Positions 33,240 through 42,941 of a stretch of DNA of 64,000 nt are shown here, piece by piece. A program made the position numbers and the translations under genes. The stretch is from contig NZ_BMNS01000005.1 in assembly GCF_014646675.1 (NCBI RefSeq), forward strand, positions 149,293 through 213,292. The letters run 5' to 3'. Each line of letters starts with the position of its first letter. Positions within the stretch are counted from its first letter, which is position 1. The stretch is from Lutibacter litoralis (GTDB taxonomy: Bacteria > Bacteroidota > Bacteroidia > Flavobacteriales > Flavobacteriaceae). The notes under the pieces were generated by a model, which was given only the letters and a program-made list of their open reading frames with translations, ran no database searches and was not told the DNA's origin.

Positions 33240-35672
33240 TTACAATTTTTTTATAGATTCTTTAAAAGCTTTGTACAATTCATTGTTTGGATATAGTAAC
33301 AAAACGCTATCCATTAATTTATTTGCTTCATTTAATTTATTCATTCTTTGATATGCTTGTGCCAATTTAAAACTAAAGTCGATGTTTTTAATACCATTCT
33401 CCTTAGCCTCCTTTACTATATTTATTGATTTCTCATCTTGTGATGACCACCAATACAAATCCAACAGAGCAATATAACCATCCTCATAATAAGGGGTTCT
33501 TTTTAATACGTTTAACAACTCTTCTTCAGCATTTTCAAATTTTCCTTCCCACGCAAAGGTTCTTCCTTTTAAAGTTCGAGCATCAGAATAACTAGGGTAT
33601 TCATTCAAAATATAATCACATAACAATCTTGCTTTTTCATACTTCTTATTAAAGGCTAAATCTCTGGCTACAATAAAAATTTGGTCATAATTTAATTCCT
33701 TGGTTAATGTATCAATTATTGCCATATGTTCTTTAGTAAATTGAACTGCAGGTTCTGTATAGATATTTAAAGAATCGGGGAATATTCTATTTTTTTTTGT
33801 AACGTATGCATTCAACTTTTTAAACTCCAGGAATGAATCCGATACCGTTTTATGCAGGTTTTCATCGATAATTTTGTTCGTTCCAAAATTTTCATTTATT
33901 TTATATAATTCATCAGATGAATAGAAATGGTCTTTATAAATATAATCATTGATAGCTCCTTTATACCTCATTAAAGGAATTTTATGAATGTTTCTAAATT
34001 GCCTTGCCGTGTCTAAACCCTGACTCATCCAAAAAGTTTCTTTCATATTATTAAATTTGTAATTATTCATTAAAAAAGAAAGTAAACTTGGTGTTACATC
34101 CCAATGTGAAGAAACAGATTTGAATTTCTCACTTTGCTTTAACATGGGACTAAATATTATTAAAGGAACGTGAAATCGGCATAATTTATCTTTTTGAACA
34201 ATAGGAATTAATCTATGATCACCTGTTATAATAAAAATAGTATTGTTATATTCAGGTCTTTTAGCATATTCAAGCATAAAATTTTCTAAAGACTTATCGG
34301 TATAAAGTAAGCTTGCAAAAATATCTTTATATGCTGTTATTTCTTGTTTATCAATCTTGAAAGTTTGCTCTGAATTCATCAAGCTATATACTTTTTCTAA
34401 ATAAGTATCCTTTAAAGCAAATTCAAATGGTTCATGGTTAGTAAGAGTCATAACAATATCCAATCTTGGCATTTTTTTTCTATCTAATTCCGATAATGTT
34501 TTTTTATATATTTCGGAATCAGGATAACCCCAAGAAAAGCCATCTGAATTACCTACTGTTTTAACATATTCGGGTCCAAAACTACTTTCATTAATAACAT
34601 GGTCAACCTTATTGTACTCCAAAAAATTAATTAATCGGTCAAAATTTGTTTGATGTCCAGCATAAAAAGAAGTTGTATAATCATTTGCTTTTAAAACACT
34701 GATGAGAGAAAAATGAGAAGGTATCGGATTTAATTCCATAAATCCCTTTTCGCCATAAGGGAGAGAACCCAGTAAGGAAGGCACACATCCAAAAGTTCTT
34801 CCTGTATTACTAACAAAATTTTCCCAAAATAATGATTGAGGTATTAAAGAATCTAGAAAAGGCGTAAACCCACCGTAGTTACCTTTCCCAACAAATTCAC
34901 TACCCAATCCTTCTACCATAATAATAACTATATTAGGTTTTTCTTCTTTAATATTAAAAAATGGGGATAAAACATCATTCGAATCTTGAAAGGATTTTAG
35001 TAGTGGATACTCATCTTTTTTCGTTAAATTATAGGTATCCATAAGTTTTCTTTCTAGCTGATACTTATAAATATCGGTACCTAAAAAGGATAACTTATTT
35101 TTATAAATAGTTTCTGAAGCTTCAGAAAAAATTAATTTTGAACTACCAAAAATAAGGAGTATAATAAAGGTAGATGCAAAAAATTTTCGCTCATTTGTAA
35201 ATTTATTAAAAGTGAAATTGATGCCAAAAAAAAACATAGATAACACAATGAAAGGCAAAAAGGAGAAGAATGATACTGATCCCGAAGCAGCAACCGTAGT
35301 GGACATCTCATTTAAAGAATATCCTAGAATATCTGCACCGAGATTAACATGTGTGGTAAGATTGTATTTAACCAAAGCAAATTGACCGATTATAATTAAA
35401 GTAAACAACACTTTAATAAAAATAATTCCTACTGGCTTTTTAATAAAATAAAATATCAGATATAATGGAAGAAACAACAAACCAATCCCCAAACCTACCC
35501 AAAAATCATTGAGTAATTTATAAAATAATGAAATCCCAATATTTGTTTGATTCAAACCACCTGTCATTGTTATAAAAAGAGCAAATAAATTTATTGCCCA
35601 AAAACTTATAATTAATGAAAACGTTAAGTAAATATATTTATAGCTAAAATTTCTAAAGTTTTTATTTTTCAT
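33240..35672 (-). CDS. LtaS-like sulfatase-fold phosphotransferase with C-terminal TPR
   Basis: This 810-residue protein has five membrane spans in 15-185, an alkaline-phosphatase/sulfatase-fold catalytic domain (about 245-540), and a TPR tail (about 660-805). Residues match the LtaS active site in order: Glu254 (MVEG), Thr293 (GRTFG, nucleophile), His413 (NHEPF), Asp485 and His486 (TGDH). The family moves phosphoglycerol or phosphoethanolamine from a phospholipid to a polymer on the outer face of the inner membrane. The added TPR is unusual and resembles the TPR of the YaiO protein two genes on. It lies between a GT2 synthase (23-base gap) and a methyltransferase. Confidence 0.88.
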   Translation of the reverse strand: MKNKNFRNFSYKYIYLTFSLIISFWAINLFALFITMTGGLNQTNIGISLFYKLLNDFWVGLGIGLLFLPLYLIFYFIKKPVGIIFIKVLFTLIIIGQFALVKYNLTTHVNLGADILGYSLNEMSTTVAASGSVSFFSFLPFIVLSMFFFGINFTFNKFTNERKFFASTFIILLIFGSSKLIFSEASETIYKNKLSFLGTDIYKYQLERKLMDTYNLTKKDEYPLLKSFQDSNDVLSPFFNIKEEKPNIVIIMVEGLGSEFVGKGNYGGFTPFLDSLIPQSLFWENFVSNTGRTFGCVPSLLGSLPYGEKGFMELNPIPSHFSLISVLKANDYTTSFYAGHQTNFDRLINFLEYNKVDHVINESSFGPEYVKTVGNSDGFSWGYPDSEIYKKTLSELDRKKMPRLDIVMTLTNHEPFEFALKDTYLEKVYSLMNSEQTFKIDKQEITAYKDIFASLLYTDKSLENFMLEYAKRPEYNNTIFIITGDHRLIPIVQKDKLCRFHVPLIIFSPMLKQSEKFKSVSSHWDVTPSLLSFLMNNYKFNNMKETFWMSQGLDTARQFRNIHKIPLMRYKGAINDYIYKDHFYSSDELYKINENFGTNKIIDENLHKTVSDSFLEFKKLNAYVTKKNRIFPDSLNIYTEPAVQFTKEHMAIIDTLTKELNYDQIFIVARDLAFNKKYEKARLLCDYILNEYPSYSDARTLKGRTFAWEGKFENAEEELLNVLKRTPYYEDGYIALLDLYWWSSQDEKSINIVKEAKENGIKNIDFSFKLAQAYQRMNKLNEANKLMDSVLLLYPNNELYKAFKESIKKL

Positions 35673-35695
35673 ATTTTCTTGATATTATTTTGTAA

Positions 35696-37135
35696 TTAAT
35701 TGGATTCCCCTTTAGACAATCCTTTTCTTTTCATTTCTCCCCATTTTATTTTTTTATTAAAATAATAATCTATATTTCCTTTAATTCCAGCATATAAAAT
35801 AAAAGGGTGTAATACAAAAGGTTCTAGAAGAGTTACTAATAATAATTTAATTCCTGTTCCTTTCTTTGTGTATTGGTGGTATGTAAGTTCTTCAGAATAA
35901 ATAGCAATTATTGTAAACATTATAGTAAATAAATAAGCAGCTAGAAAAAAGGCAAAAGCATAATCCCACTTTACATTGTCAAGAGCAATTAAAACAATAA
36001 AATAAAGTATTCCAATTATTTCAATAATTGGTGCTAATCGCTCATAAAAAAACCAATAAGGATAACTTAACATTCCTAAAAATTTATACTTAGGATTAAA
36101 GCCAATTTTCCTGTGCTTTTTTAAAACTTCAATAGTACCTCTAGTCCATCTATTTCTTTGAGAAATCAAGATTTTATAATTGTCAGGAGCTTCCGTCCAA
36201 CAAAGAGGGTCGGGGATATAAGCTACTTTATACTTTATATTCTGCTCTTCCATGCTCCTTCTCATTCTTACAATAATTTCCATATCTTCACCTACCGTAT
36301 TGGTATCGTAGCCACCCACATCAATTGCAATTTTTTTATCAAACATTCCAAAAGCACCTGAGATTACGAGCAATCCGTTTAAACGGCTCCATGCCATTCT
36401 ACCTAATAAAAATGAACGTAAATATTCTAAAATTTGTGCAATTTCAATAAATTTTTTGGGTAAGTTAATTTCTATTAATTTACCTTCTTTTATTTTACAA
36501 GCATTGGCGATTCTAATTACCCCACCTGAAGCAATAACTTTTACATCAGTCAATTCCAAAAATGGTTTTATCATTTTTTGAAGCGCGTCTTCAAGTAGCA
36601 AGCAATCTACATCTATACAAGCTACAAACTTACTTTGACTAATGTTTAATCCACAATTTAAGGCATCGGCTTTTCCACCGTTTTCTTTGTCTACAACAGT
36701 TAATTTTTCAAAAGCCGGGTTTGTAGACTTAAAAACACCTTCCCTAAGTGGTTTAGTTGGTACTTGATGATTTATTAAATAATTTACTTTTACTAAATCA
36801 TATGCTTTAATTAATTTTTCTAAGCTATCATCTTTACTGCCATCATTAACAATAATTACATCATAATTTACATAATGATTAGAAAGTAAGGACCTTACAT
36901 TTTCAATAATATTTAAACTTTCATTATAAGCAGGAGCAATAATTGAAATTGAAGGAGATACAGTAGAGGAGAGGATTTCATTATAATTTACAAAACTATT
37001 TCTTTTCATGTATTGACTAGACTCTCTAGCTGAAACAAAAGATAGTAATACATAAGAAAAAATAACTGAAAACGCATATATAAAAAACAATACATGTATT
37101 GTAAGTAAAATTATTCTTACCGTGCTACTATCCAT
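35696..37135 (-). CDS. Processive GT2 polysaccharide synthase (PgaC/YaiP-like)
   Basis: This 479-residue protein has one N-terminal span (8-30), a cytoplasmic GT-A domain and three C-terminal spans (about 365-450). The processive set of motifs is present: NDGSKDD, DVDC (DxD), GED (TVGEDMEI) and QRNRW (QxxRW). It therefore polymerises sugar units from a nucleotide sugar and pushes the chain through the membrane, as PgaC, HasA or BcsA do. No PilZ domain is fused, so any cyclic-di-GMP control must be indirect. It lies 2 bases from the HEAT-repeat gene upstream, implying tight translational coupling. The sugar is unknown. Confidence 0.9.
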   Translation of the reverse strand: MDSSTVRIILLTIHVLFFIYAFSVIFSYVLLSFVSARESSQYMKRNSFVNYNEILSSTVSPSISIIAPAYNESLNIIENVRSLLSNHYVNYDVIIVNDGSKDDSLEKLIKAYDLVKVNYLINHQVPTKPLREGVFKSTNPAFEKLTVVDKENGGKADALNCGLNISQSKFVACIDVDCLLLEDALQKMIKPFLELTDVKVIASGGVIRIANACKIKEGKLIEINLPKKFIEIAQILEYLRSFLLGRMAWSRLNGLLVISGAFGMFDKKIAIDVGGYDTNTVGEDMEIIVRMRRSMEEQNIKYKVAYIPDPLCWTEAPDNYKILISQRNRWTRGTIEVLKKHRKIGFNPKYKFLGMLSYPYWFFYERLAPIIEIIGILYFIVLIALDNVKWDYAFAFFLAAYLFTIMFTIIAIYSEELTYHQYTKKGTGIKLLLVTLLEPFVLHPFILYAGIKGNIDYYFNKKIKWGEMKRKGLSKGESN

Positions 37136-37137
37136 AC

Positions 37138-38241
37138 TTAGTTGTTTTTAATAAATTCAACAATTCGTTCTACGTCAATATCATTTTCTGCTAACTTTAG
37201 GGTATTAAATTTAGGTTGATTGATGTTTTTTAAAATTTTTAATGCCATTAATTTTATTTCAAAGTTAGGATGTGAAATGTTTACTATAATAAAATGTTGA
37301 TCTGTTTGATCTGCAATATTTTCAAGCAGTTTAAAAAAAGCAATTTGTTCACCTTCGGTAATATCGTGAAAGTTAGATTTAAGATATTCTTTGGAATCAG
37401 TATCATAAAAATACCCTAAAACTTTTATTGTTTCTACTCTAATTTCTTTATTATTATGCTTTAATAATTCTAATAGAGTTTCTTTAGATTCGAATTGATT
37501 GTAAACTTTAGCTAATTTTAAAGCAAATTTTACTACTGAAAGGTTGTTTGATTTCAGCCAAAGTGTTATGTCTGTTATTTCTTGATTATCAAATTTTTGA
37601 AGAATTTCTAGAAGTTGTATTTGATCCCATTCAGATAATTGATATGTTAAATCATTGAGAAATTTTAAACCTTTAAATTGAAATAAATTAACCAAATATA
37701 ACTGAGCTTGATTTCTAACTTCTTTATGTGGGTGCTTTATTAATTTTTCAATTTCATTATAAGCTTGCTTCACTTCAAATTGAGTTAACTCATGAATTCC
37801 GGCAGCTTTTATTTCCCACTTCCGGGCTTTTAATTTTAATAAAGAATAATCTATTAACCCCGTTTCAAAATAAAATTTATGAATTGCCTGAGCTATTTCT
37901 CCAGAAATATCGTTTACTAGTTTAGTCATAACCGAAATAAGAACATTTCTATTAAAGGTATTTGAAATATCTTTTTTCATGTTATTTATAAACACGCGCT
38001 GCTCTGGGCTAATACCTTCTATACCGTCACCAGCATATAAATAGTTTATCAAATTCTCTTCATAAATTTTTTGATACTTTATTCTTTTTTTTTCGTTTTC
38101 CCTTAAATTATTTCGTAATATTTTTAAATAGAAAATAAGTCCCAAAATAAATATAAATAATAAAAAACTAACATACCAAACAAGTTTAACAAGTACTGGT
38201 AGTTGGTTAAAATATTCTAAAATATTTTGGTAATCATTCAT
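37138..38241 (-). CDS. Membrane-anchored HEAT-repeat protein
   Basis: This 367-residue protein has a single N-terminal membrane helix (about 14-38), then a basic stretch and a cytoplasmic domain of helical HEAT repeats. The repeats are recognisable as HPHKEVRNQAQLYL, NNKEIRVETIKVLGYF and HPNFEIKLMALKIL. HEAT solenoids bind protein partners. Between a stand-alone receiver and the synthase in one operon, it is a good candidate for the element that carries the receiver's signal to the synthase; this is inference. No enzymatic motif is visible. Gaps are 34 bases to the receiver gene and 2 bases to the synthase. Confidence 0.82.
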   Translation of the reverse strand: MNDYQNILEYFNQLPVLVKLVWYVSFLLFIFILGLIFYLKILRNNLRENEKKRIKYQKIYEENLINYLYAGDGIEGISPEQRVFINNMKKDISNTFNRNVLISVMTKLVNDISGEIAQAIHKFYFETGLIDYSLLKLKARKWEIKAAGIHELTQFEVKQAYNEIEKLIKHPHKEVRNQAQLYLVNLFQFKGLKFLNDLTYQLSEWDQIQLLEILQKFDNQEITDITLWLKSNNLSVVKFALKLAKVYNQFESKETLLELLKHNNKEIRVETIKVLGYFYDTDSKEYLKSNFHDITEGEQIAFFKLLENIADQTDQHFIIVNISHPNFEIKLMALKILKNINQPKFNTLKLAENDIDVERIVEFIKNN

Positions 38242-38275
38242 TTTTTTACTTCAATTTCGCCAAACTTTTAAATTA

Positions 38276-38644
38276 TTAGCTTAATAATCTTTTTACTCTA
38301 ATAACCAATTCATTAGGGCTAAATGGTTTTCCCATAAAATCATTTGCACCCAGGCTAAATGCTTTTAAAACCATTTCCTCCTGTCCAGCCGCAGAAAAAA
38401 CAATAATTGGCACTTTCATTTCTAACTTATTCCTAACGTGGCTAATCACCTCTAAACCACTTATGTAAGGCATCATTATGTCTGTTAAAATTAATTCAGG
38501 ATTGTGCTCTTCAATTAATTCTATTGCTTGTTTTCCATCTTTAGCTATAAAAATGTCGTAACCTTCTTTTTGCAATCTAAACTTCAACAATAAAGAAAGT
38601 GTTGAGTTATCTTCAGCTAATACTATTTTTTTCTTTTCACTCAT
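38276..38644 (-). CDS. Stand-alone receiver-domain response regulator
   Basis: This 122-residue protein is a single CheY-type receiver: acidic pair ED at 11-12, phospho-acceptor D55 (LTDIMMP), Ser84 at the switch position and Lys106 (GKPFSP). There is no output domain, so it must act by binding another protein. It begins 3 bases after the hybrid kinase, whose Hpt domain is the natural phosphodonor. The HEAT protein or the synthase next to it are the likely targets, by context only. Confidence 0.93.
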   Translation of the reverse strand: MSEKKKIVLAEDNSTLSLLLKFRLQKEGYDIFIAKDGKQAIELIEEHNPELILTDIMMPYISGLEVISHVRNKLEMKVPIIVFSAAGQEEMVLKAFSLGANDFMGKPFSPNELVIRVKRLLS

Positions 38645-38647
38645 CTA

Positions 38648-40972
38648 TTATTTTAGTATTTTAAGTTCAGCTTGTAATTCTTTCTTTACGTGACTAATAA
38701 TTTCTCTACACGAGCTTAAAAGCTCATCTAAAGTATCTAATTTTTCTTTATGGCGGAATCTGTCCGTTAATTCTTGTATAATTGGATCTAGTTTAGAAAT
38801 TCCAAACATGCTTATAGTTGACTTAACTTTATGAGTTGCTCCGTGCAATAAGTCCCAATCTTGTTCTTCTAATCCTAAATCTAACACAATTAAAAAATCA
38901 TTTAAATCTTTTAAAAATTGCTCTATTAATAATTTTAAGATTTCGCTTTCATTCAAAGATTCCTCTTTTAAATATTTAAGATTTGTATATTTTTGGTTAT
39001 TAGCAACTGTTTTCTTTTCTTCAACTGGTTGGATATCATTATCATCAAAATTACTTTTATTTCCACCATACTTTTGTAAAAGCGAAAACAATTCGGTTGT
39101 TTTAAATGGTTTAAAAATATAATCATTCATACCAACATCTAAAGCTCTTTGAATATCACTTTTTGAAGTATAAGCTGTCATTGCTATAATTGGAATTTTA
39201 GAAGTCTTTTCAGAAAGGTCGTTTTTAATTATTTTTGTGGCCTCGTAACCATCCATTATAGGCATTTGAATATCCATTAAAATTACATCATACATATTAT
39301 GTTGAACTAATTTTACACCTTCAATTCCATTATTTGCCAATGTTACTATACAACCCCATCTTTCTAATCTAGTTTTTGCCAATATTTGATTTGTTTTATT
39401 ATCTTCAACTAATAAAATTTTTAGATTCAGTTGTTCTAATTTGGTTGTTTTATTTTCAATTTCTGTTGAAGCAGTTATTGAATTGTCTTTCTTAAATGGT
39501 AATCTTAAATTAAAAACACTTCCTTTACCAAATACACTTTGAACAGTGATATCTCCATTTAAAAGTTTTACTAATTTTTTTACGATAGCTAACCCTAAAC
39601 CGGTTCCGCCATATATTCTAGAAGTATCACTTTTTGCTTGGGTAAAAGCACCAAAAACAGTGTTTATTTTATTTGGTACTATTCCAATTCCTGTATCTAA
39701 TACTTCAAAATTTATTTTTATATTTTCAGATGACTCTTCAATTTGTTTAACTGTTACAGTAACAGAGCCTTTATTTGTGAATTTAATGGCATTTCCAATT
39801 AGGTTTAACAAAATTTGGCTAAGTCTAGTTGGATCTCCAAATACTTGTACAGGTATGTTTGGGTTGATAATTAAATTTAATGCAATTTGTTTTTCATCTG
39901 CTCTTATTTTCATTAGCTTCACTATTTCGTAAAGATTTTTATGAAGATTAAATGAAATATTTTCTATACTTAGTTTATTTGAATCTAATTTGGCAAGATC
40001 TAGTACATTACTTATTAAAGAGTTTAAAATTTCACCAGAATTTTTCATTGTTTCTAAATGCTGTTTTTGCTCAACACTTAAATCTGTTTCTAATAATAAA
40101 TCGGTAAAACCTATAAGAGCATTTAGTGGAGTTCTAATTTCATGACTCATATTGGCTAAAAATTCATCTTTTACTTTTAATGATTTTTCCGCAGTTTCTT
40201 TAGCCTTTTTTAATTCTCCTTTTTCTGAAATTTTATTTGTAATATCTGAACCAATGGAAATATACGTGTTATTAACACCTTTAGATAATTCCCATTTTAT
40301 CCATTTATAATCACCTCTTTTTGTTTTAATTTTTCGTTTAGAAATATCTGTAAAATCTTTTGTATGAAAAAACACAAAGTTGCATATAGCGTTTTTTGTT
40401 TTTAACGCTAATTGAGGATCTTCATATGTCACTTCCCACCATTTTTCTCCCAAAATTTCATCAACAGTATAACCAAGCACCCTTTCAACAGACGGTGATG
40501 CAAAAATCACATTTCCGTCTTTATCACTTACAAAAATCATAGAATCTACACTATTTATAATGCTATCCGATTGAATTTTTATTTCTTCTGTTTTTTTCCA
40601 GTCTGAAATATCAACACCTACAGAAACATAAGTGTTGTCGTTTGTGAGCGAATCTCTCCATTCAATCCATTTAAAACTACCATCTTTACATTTTAATTTT
40701 CTGTCATATGGTTTGGAGCTTATACTTGTTTTTCCAGAAATTACATCGTAAACTTTTTCTTTATAGACTTTACTATCTTCTTTTGAAGAAAATGTTTTTT
40801 CCCACCAAAGTTTCCCCTTTAAATTATTAATACTATATCCTGTAATTTTTTCAGTTGCATTTGAAACATACTTTATGTTTCCTTTTATATCGCAAGCAAT
40901 TACTATTAAATTTATTTGATTTAATAGCAAATCTGAAAACTTTAATTTTTCTACATCTATGTTTTCCGCCAT
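38648..40972 (-). CDS. Soluble hybrid histidine kinase: PAS-PAS-HisKA-HATPase-REC-Hpt
   Basis: This 774-residue protein has no membrane span or signal peptide. It has two PAS domains (about 10-125 and 135-245), the kinase box FLANMSHEIRTPLN with His277, HATPase boxes (NLIGNAIKFT, DTGIGI, GGTGLGL), a receiver with Asp567 (LMDIQMP) and an Hpt domain with His714 (THKVKS). All relay sites are present, so phosphate can pass His277 to Asp567 to His714 and then to the receiver encoded next. The cytosolic PAS pair suggests sensing of an internal cue such as redox, a ligand or energy state. It is the first gene of the polymer operon. Confidence 0.93.
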   Translation of the reverse strand: MAENIDVEKLKFSDLLLNQINLIVIACDIKGNIKYVSNATEKITGYSINNLKGKLWWEKTFSSKEDSKVYKEKVYDVISGKTSISSKPYDRKLKCKDGSFKWIEWRDSLTNDNTYVSVGVDISDWKKTEEIKIQSDSIINSVDSMIFVSDKDGNVIFASPSVERVLGYTVDEILGEKWWEVTYEDPQLALKTKNAICNFVFFHTKDFTDISKRKIKTKRGDYKWIKWELSKGVNNTYISIGSDITNKISEKGELKKAKETAEKSLKVKDEFLANMSHEIRTPLNALIGFTDLLLETDLSVEQKQHLETMKNSGEILNSLISNVLDLAKLDSNKLSIENISFNLHKNLYEIVKLMKIRADEKQIALNLIINPNIPVQVFGDPTRLSQILLNLIGNAIKFTNKGSVTVTVKQIEESSENIKINFEVLDTGIGIVPNKINTVFGAFTQAKSDTSRIYGGTGLGLAIVKKLVKLLNGDITVQSVFGKGSVFNLRLPFKKDNSITASTEIENKTTKLEQLNLKILLVEDNKTNQILAKTRLERWGCIVTLANNGIEGVKLVQHNMYDVILMDIQMPIMDGYEATKIIKNDLSEKTSKIPIIAMTAYTSKSDIQRALDVGMNDYIFKPFKTTELFSLLQKYGGNKSNFDDNDIQPVEEKKTVANNQKYTNLKYLKEESLNESEILKLLIEQFLKDLNDFLIVLDLGLEEQDWDLLHGATHKVKSTISMFGISKLDPIIQELTDRFRHKEKLDTLDELLSSCREIISHVKKELQAELKILK

Positions 40973-41107
40973 ATTCTAATTTTAATAAAACTCAAAGTAA
41001 TTCAATAAAAGAACAATACCAAACTAAATTTAATTTTTTAAATTTTATAGGTATTATCTAAATTAGACATTGAGGTCTAAAAATACAATGACAAATATCA
41101 CATTGGA

Positions 41108-42670
41108 TTATTCCTTGATAAAGTAACCTTCTCTAGGTAATAAATGGTTTAAATTAGCAATTTCATTTAACATAATGGCGGTAGCAATAGATGCGTGATT
41201 TTGATATTCTGGAATACTTTTAGTGTACAAATCTCTTTCTGTATGCCAAATTTCACCGTAACTAAAATTGTATCCCTTAGGGTCTCCAAGATTAAAATTA
41301 ACGGTTGGAACTCCTTGAACTGCGAAAGACCCGGCATCCGTACCTCTTGCTTTTGTTGGCTTTTTTGATGGTTTTCTAATTTTTAATTCAAAAGGAAAAT
41401 CAGGATTTATAGTATTTATTAATGCTGCTATTGGCTTAAAATCTTCTTTCATTTCCTCAGTTACACTAATACTCATTGGTACCGTTGGACCGCCATCTCT
41501 ATTAAACATATTTGAGATGTTAGCCAATTTATCGTGATTACGTTTTACCCAACTTAACGAACCTAATAACCCAAATTCTTCACCAGAAAATAGCGCGAAA
41601 ATTATCGTTCTTTTTGGACTTGCTCCAGATTTCATTAATAATCTAGCCGCTTCCATTACTACTGAAACTCCCGACCCGTCATCTACGCCTCCTGCTGCAA
41701 CATCAAAAGCATCTAAGTGAGCCCCCATAACAACATATTCATCTGGAAATTCACTTCCTATAATTTTTGCAATAACATTATGATGCTTTACAGGTCCAAT
41801 TTTAAAATGATTTCTAATATCAAATTCTAATTGAAAATATCTTCTTTCTTTAGCCATTTGTTCTATGATACTATATTGATGTTCATCAAGCTTAATATCG
41901 GGAACAGTCGGTAAAGTTTCAAATGTCATATTATCTATGTTTTTTCTATCGTATAATACTCTTAATGGAATTTTAGAAGATTGAATGATTCCTAAAATTC
42001 CCGCTTCACACATTTCTTTGTAAAACAACGCTGGTTCTTCAATAAAACTTAAGAAATCCTTTGGATAATTTGGCTTACCTTGATTGTACCAATTTTCAGT
42101 TGAAATTTTTCTATTTTTTTGAGCAATTATATCGTTTAGCTTTTTAATAGAATCTCTTTTTTTAGTTGCATTTTCAGAGAAATCTATTGGCCAACCTGAA
42201 TTGGTTCCTGAAATTAAAACCCAAGCACCATTAAGTCTTTTTTTTATGCTGTTAAATTCGGACTGGTTTTTTGGTTCTATTAAAACATGACCTCTTTGAA
42301 CACCTTGCGTACCAGAGGTATAAGAAGGTGTTGCAAAGTGTAATTGCATTGGTTTATCACCAATAAGTCTACCAAACCAAGGACCTCTATTAAATCCAAC
42401 AGGTACTTCACCAGCTTCATCCAATTCAACTTCTAGACCCCATTCTTCAAATTTAAATTTCGCCCATTCAGCTGCATTATCATATCCAGCAGAACCAATA
42501 AGCCGTCCTCCAAAACGATTGCATAAAACATCTAAATGTTTCATTGTTTGATTGTCATATTTGCCAATATGTATTATTTTATTATTAACAAGGTTATTTT
42601 GAGCATTAATTAGTGTAGCTGTGCTAAATATTGTAAAAATTAGGAGTACAAATTTTATATTTTTAAGCAT
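41108..42670 (-). CDS. Exported M28-family metallopeptidase (carboxypeptidase Q-like)
   Basis: This 520-residue protein has a signal peptide (1-23, INAQN). A protease-associated-type insert spans about 130-270, and the M28 zinc domain shows GAHLDAFD (His, Asp), GGVDDGSG (bridging Asp), SGEEFGLLGS (Glu pair) and a late HTERD histidine. This matches bacterial relatives of plasma glutamate carboxypeptidase/Pgcp, which cleave dipeptides or N-terminal residues in the periplasm or outside. A single gene 135 bases upstream of the polymer operon on the same strand; no functional link is evident. Confidence 0.9.
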   Translation of the reverse strand: MLKNIKFVLLIFTIFSTATLINAQNNLVNNKIIHIGKYDNQTMKHLDVLCNRFGGRLIGSAGYDNAAEWAKFKFEEWGLEVELDEAGEVPVGFNRGPWFGRLIGDKPMQLHFATPSYTSGTQGVQRGHVLIEPKNQSEFNSIKKRLNGAWVLISGTNSGWPIDFSENATKKRDSIKKLNDIIAQKNRKISTENWYNQGKPNYPKDFLSFIEEPALFYKEMCEAGILGIIQSSKIPLRVLYDRKNIDNMTFETLPTVPDIKLDEHQYSIIEQMAKERRYFQLEFDIRNHFKIGPVKHHNVIAKIIGSEFPDEYVVMGAHLDAFDVAAGGVDDGSGVSVVMEAARLLMKSGASPKRTIIFALFSGEEFGLLGSLSWVKRNHDKLANISNMFNRDGGPTVPMSISVTEEMKEDFKPIAALINTINPDFPFELKIRKPSKKPTKARGTDAGSFAVQGVPTVNFNLGDPKGYNFSYGEIWHTERDLYTKSIPEYQNHASIATAIMLNEIANLNHLLPREGYFIKE

Positions 42671-42941
42671 AATTTATTGAAATTAATTAAGACAATAAAT
42701 TTAGGAAGTTCTAGATAAATAGCCTGTATAATTTTGCATTAAAGTTGTATTATTTAACTATGAATTACCTAGCTCTATTTTTTGCATCTTTTTTTATATC
42801 AAAATACTTTCATGTCCAGAATCCAGAATAAATAAAATAACTGGTCAAACATTTCTTTTAACAATAAAGTAGGAGCTATCTCAAAATTACTGGGGGAGTT
42901 GAACCAACAGTTTATAATAAAATTTAAAAACAGTTTAAATT

